Of a DNA stretch of 37,383 bases, positions 35,122 through 37,383 are shown in pieces. The DNA comes from an uncultured Methanobacteriaceae archaeon. Its GTDB lineage: Archaea; Methanobacteriota; Methanobacteria; Methanobacteriales; Methanobacteriaceae. Every line of letters begins with the position of its first letter. Positions within the stretch are counted from its first letter, which is position 1. The notes under the pieces are model-generated. The model was not told the DNA's origin. It ran no database searches and worked only from the letters and a program-made list of their open reading frames with translations. The position numbers and the translations under genes are program-made. The stretch is from assembly GCA_902782945.1 (NCBI GenBank), contig CACZOU010000008.1, forward strand, positions 1 through 37,383. The letters are read 5' to 3'.

Positions 35122-35838
35122 ATGTTAAAAATAAAAGCACATGATGGACCATCAAGACTAGGACAATGGAACAACAAAGACACACCAACACTAATAGATT
35201 ACAAGACAGTAGAAACAATAAAAAACATACCAACACCATTCAAAATACAAGAAGAAATAGCAGAAGAATACGTTGAACAAACAATACAATCAGCAGAAAA
35301 CCAGGAAAAAAACAAAGTAGCAGTAATTCAAGGAGCCCAATACCCCCAACTAAGAATAAAATGTGCACAAGAACTAGAAAAACTAGGATACACAACACTA
35401 GCATTTGCAAATACAGATGAACTACAAAGAAATCCTGAAAGTCTACTAGACATAATAATCCAAACAAGAGAAAATATAAACCCAAACACAACACTATACT
35501 TCCCATTTGCAACAACACAAATCACACCTATTTTAGCATACATAGGAATAGATATCTTTGACACAAGTAGAGCAGTATACGAAGCAAAAAATAACAACTT
35601 AATGACAAGTACAAACATATACCCTGGCAATGAATATCAACTAACAGACGACCTAGAACAAGAAAACATAAAACAAATAGAATTCACAATAAAAGAAATA
35701 CAAGAAAACATGAAAAACAAAACACTAAGAAACCTAACAGAACAAAAAGCAGCAACAAACCCAGAACTCATGACACTACACAGACTGCTAGATAAAAACT
35801 ACCAAGACTATCTGCTTAAATACACACAATTATACTAA
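35122..35838 (+). CDS. ArcS/TGT-like N-terminal domain protein (putative archaeosine pathway)
   Basis: A 238-aa protein of uncertain function. The N-terminus LKIKAHDGPSRLGQWNNK followed by TPTLID resembles the opening of archaeosine synthase and archaeal tRNA-guanine transglycosylase-like proteins. The segment LYFPFATTQITPILAYIGID, then FDTSRAVYEAKNNNLMTS, matches their barrel region where 'G(V/I)D-x-FD' follows a P-A run. There is no PUA domain, so this would be a stand-alone N-terminal module, and residues 180-238 are a basic helical tail. AAGGAG lies about 12 nt before the ATG. Composition is extremely A/C-rich on the coding strand. The assignment is from pattern memory, moderate confidence. 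Confidence 0.55.
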   Translation: MLKIKAHDGPSRLGQWNNKDTPTLIDYKTVETIKNIPTPFKIQEEIAEEYVEQTIQSAENQEKNKVAVIQGAQYPQLRIKCAQELEKLGYTTLAFANTDELQRNPESLLDIIIQTRENINPNTTLYFPFATTQITPILAYIGIDIFDTSRAVYEAKNNNLMTSTNIYPGNEYQLTDDLEQENIKQIEFTIKEIQENMKNKTLRNLTEQKAATNPELMTLHRLLDKNYQDYLLKYTQLY

Positions 35839-35944
35839 AAAACAAACATAACCTCCCCTCCCACCAAAAAACTAATTTTCAAAAAATAAAAAAAAATAAA
35901 AAAATACGTGTATTATAATATTAAAAAAAATGATAAATAGAGTA

Positions 35945-36169
35945 CTACTTACTATCATTAGCAGATGCAATGATACGATTATAAGTCCGACGAGCAGCCG
36001 CACCGTCATATCCAATATAAACATGACATTCTGAATTATCATATTTTGTACAAATTACTTCATAAAAACATGTTTTCTTATCATGAATAAACTGAATATC
36101 CTTATACATATCATGATTAATATGAGTACCCTTAATAAAGTCTACGGAATTATCATCAGAGTAGTTCAC
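35945..36169 (-). CDS. Small hypothetical protein (74 aa), GTG start
   Basis: Not recognised. The ORF starts with GTG and has no strong ribosome-binding site. The middle reads HINHDMYKDIQFIHDKK and CHVYIGYDGAAARRTYNRII, the latter looking like a genuine strand-helix element, which argues for a real gene. It has two Cys (39 and 48) but no clear metal motif. An internal ATG (residue 21) is an alternative start. It lies alone between an A/C-rich plus-strand gene and dphB. Confidence 0.5.
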   Translation of the reverse strand: MNYSDDNSVDFIKGTHINHDMYKDIQFIHDKKTCFYEVICTKYDNSECHVYIGYDGAAARRTYNRIIASANDSK

Positions 36170-36315
36170 TTAAAACACTTCTATTTACTTAATAAGATTT
36201 TATTTAGAACGCTTATTTCTATCTAAAGTATCACATTCCAAAAATAATTTTTTTTAATATCTAATATTAATATATGTAAATCAGCATTATATAAAATATT
36301 TGCAATACTAATTAA

Positions 36316-37107
36316 TCATAAAAAATCTTTAAGTAAATCCTCATCAACATCAGCAAGTGTAACTAAAGCCTCAGCTTCAAGAAAATGTAAATCACCAGGA
36401 ACAATCATACAGTGTAAAGGATTACCAAAGTCAAAATCAGCAACATCAGCAACCCTACCACCCTTAACAATAGGATGATCACTACCAGCCTGAGCAATAC
36501 CAATAACTATACAATCATCATCAAAAACATGCTCCCCACGCTCAGACTCAACCTTACGTAAATAATCAATAGCCTCATTAATAGTCATATACCTATCCTT
36601 ATGAGCCTGAATATCTAACAATACTAAAGTATGTAAACCAATACTGGAATTTAATTTGATAGCATCATATGGTGAATGAGGGAAGAAATTCTCATCAGGA
36701 AAAGGAACAGTAGTAGTCTTACCAAACTTATAAGCTTGAAGACCAGCAAGACCTGGAGCAGCAGAAAAAATACTACTACCATGAATAATACGAGTCTCAA
36801 TACCCTTATTAACAGCTTCAACATACAACTCAGTATGAGTAGTAGCCATTAAAGAATCTCCAGCAGTGACAAAAGCAATATCCTTAGTCATAGCCTCATT
36901 AATAATAACATTACAATCCTCAACATCCTCACGTTTTAAAGTAATGAAAGGAACATCAAGTTTATCAATCAAATTATCAATATTACCGCCCATTAACTTA
37001 GCAGTATAAAACTCAGCATAAATACAATCAACAGACTGCAAAGCTTTAAATCCTTTATATGAAATATCATCTTCACTAAACAATCCAAGACCTACAAAAT
37101 ATAACAT
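36316..37107 (-). CDS. dphB: Diphthine synthase
   Basis: A 263-aa SAM-dependent methyltransferase of the tetrapyrrole-methylase fold, which trimethylates the modified histidine of elongation factor 2 on the way to diphthamide. Motifs: [15 protein letters not shown] at the start, [24 protein letters not shown] (SAM site), [23 protein letters not shown] and [27 protein letters not shown] just upstream of the ATG supports the start. It lies downstream of the 5S rRNA gene on the same strand, with about 210 bp between. Confidence 0.96.
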   Translation of the reverse strand: MLYFVGLGLFSEDDISYKGFKALQSVDCIYAEFYTAKLMGGNIDNLIDKLDVPFITLKREDVEDCNVIINEAMTKDIAFVTAGDSLMATTHTELYVEAVNKGIETRIIHGSSIFSAAPGLAGLQAYKFGKTTTVPFPDENFFPHSPYDAIKLNSSIGLHTLVLLDIQAHKDRYMTINEAIDYLRKVESERGEHVFDDDCIVIGIAQAGSDHPIVKGGRVADVADFDFGNPLHCMIVPGDLHFLEAEALVTLADVDEDLLKDFL

Positions 37108-37319
37108 TTATATATCCTCCAAAAATTATTCTAAAATAGATATAATAACATATTTATAATAATAGATTATTAAACAATTCTAATAATCCACATAAAAAAC
37201 TGTTATTAATAAAACAAGAAAAACAATACTGCTTTTAAACACTTAATTTTGTAAAAATAGAACTTTATAATACTAAGATTTGAATAGAAATAGTTGTTTA
37301 TTTAAATAATATATTTGAA

Positions 37320-37383
37320 AGGCCGGCAACTTTCTGAAATTCCCATAGACTTACCATCTATAGTACCAAACAAAACGTGGATA
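37320..37383 (-). rRNA. rrf: 5S ribosomal RNA, 3' half (cut by window edge)
   Basis: The reverse complement reads TATCCACGTTTTG, then GGTACTATAGATGG, TAAGTCTATGGGAA and ends GTTGCCGGCC. This matches the second half of archaeal 5S rRNA: the GGUAC...GGGAA loop-E region, the CUAUAGA/UCUAUGG hairpin, and the 3' end GCCGGC that pairs with the 5' end. About 63 of roughly 120 nt are inside the window. Its GC content stands out from the surroundings. The rest of the gene, and perhaps a 23S-5S operon, would lie past the right edge. Confidence 0.82.

Overview
The window comes from an AT-rich, gut-type methanogenic archaeon of the order Methanobacteriales, most likely Methanosphaera (M. stadtmanae-like). 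The evidence is heterodisulfide reductase HdrBC, glycerol-1-phosphate dehydrogenase (archaeal lipid stereochemistry), CofC (coenzyme F420), diphthine synthase, an AqpM-type aquaporin, a short archaeal PurA, an archaeal-type ProRS, methanogen-restricted DUF families and a large Asn/Thr-rich adhesin-like surface protein. The species name is an inference; no database was consulted.

Layout. 1-4 kb: the 3' part of an adhesin-like protein, an antibiotic-monooxygenase-fold protein and an MscS channel. 4-9.4 kb: a U32-family protein, a GNAT acetyltransferase, PurA and the cobalamin-pathway methyltransferase CobM/CbiF. 9.4-12.6 kb: a surface-glycan style group (GT2 with membrane tail, GT4, NAD-dependent epimerase). 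12.7-14.1 kb: endonuclease IV and a two-cluster ferredoxin-like protein. 14.1-17.3 kb: a minus-strand operon egsA / UPF0179 / rpiA / csoR-type repressor. Beyond the csoR end lie two near-identical palindromic promoter-operators and a 44-codon membrane-protein ORF. 17.8-19.3 kb: aqpM and an unrecognised 166-aa protein, each followed by a hairpin plus T-run. 19.4-24.1 kb: a sulfonate/nitrate-type ABC transporter divergent from nifS-nifU, with three copies of TTGCCCGAT between them. 24.2-27.3 kb: ProRS, CofC and ThiD. 27.4-28.2 kb: a nitrilase-family gene broken by one in-frame TGA. 28.3-32.8 kb: ACT protein plus PaaK-type ligase, a YfcE-like phosphoesterase, a CDF metal exporter and a DUF749/DUF2096-like pair. 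33.2-34.8 kb: HdrB and HdrC. 35.1-37.1 kb: an ArcS/TGT-like short protein, a 74-aa ORF and DphB. The right edge holds the 3' half of a 5S rRNA on the minus strand.

The most interesting items are three. First, the duplicated CsoR-like operator/promoter next to a csoR-family gene, which apparently serves only a tiny membrane protein. Second, the TTGCCCGAT motif, a candidate sulfur-assimilation operator shared by a transporter and the Fe-S assembly genes. Third, the nitrilase gene with a single TGA in an otherwise intact frame. Several gene ends also carry strong hairpin plus oligo-T structures, three of them overlapping the stop codon, which is more elaborate than the plain oligo-T terminators usual in archaea.
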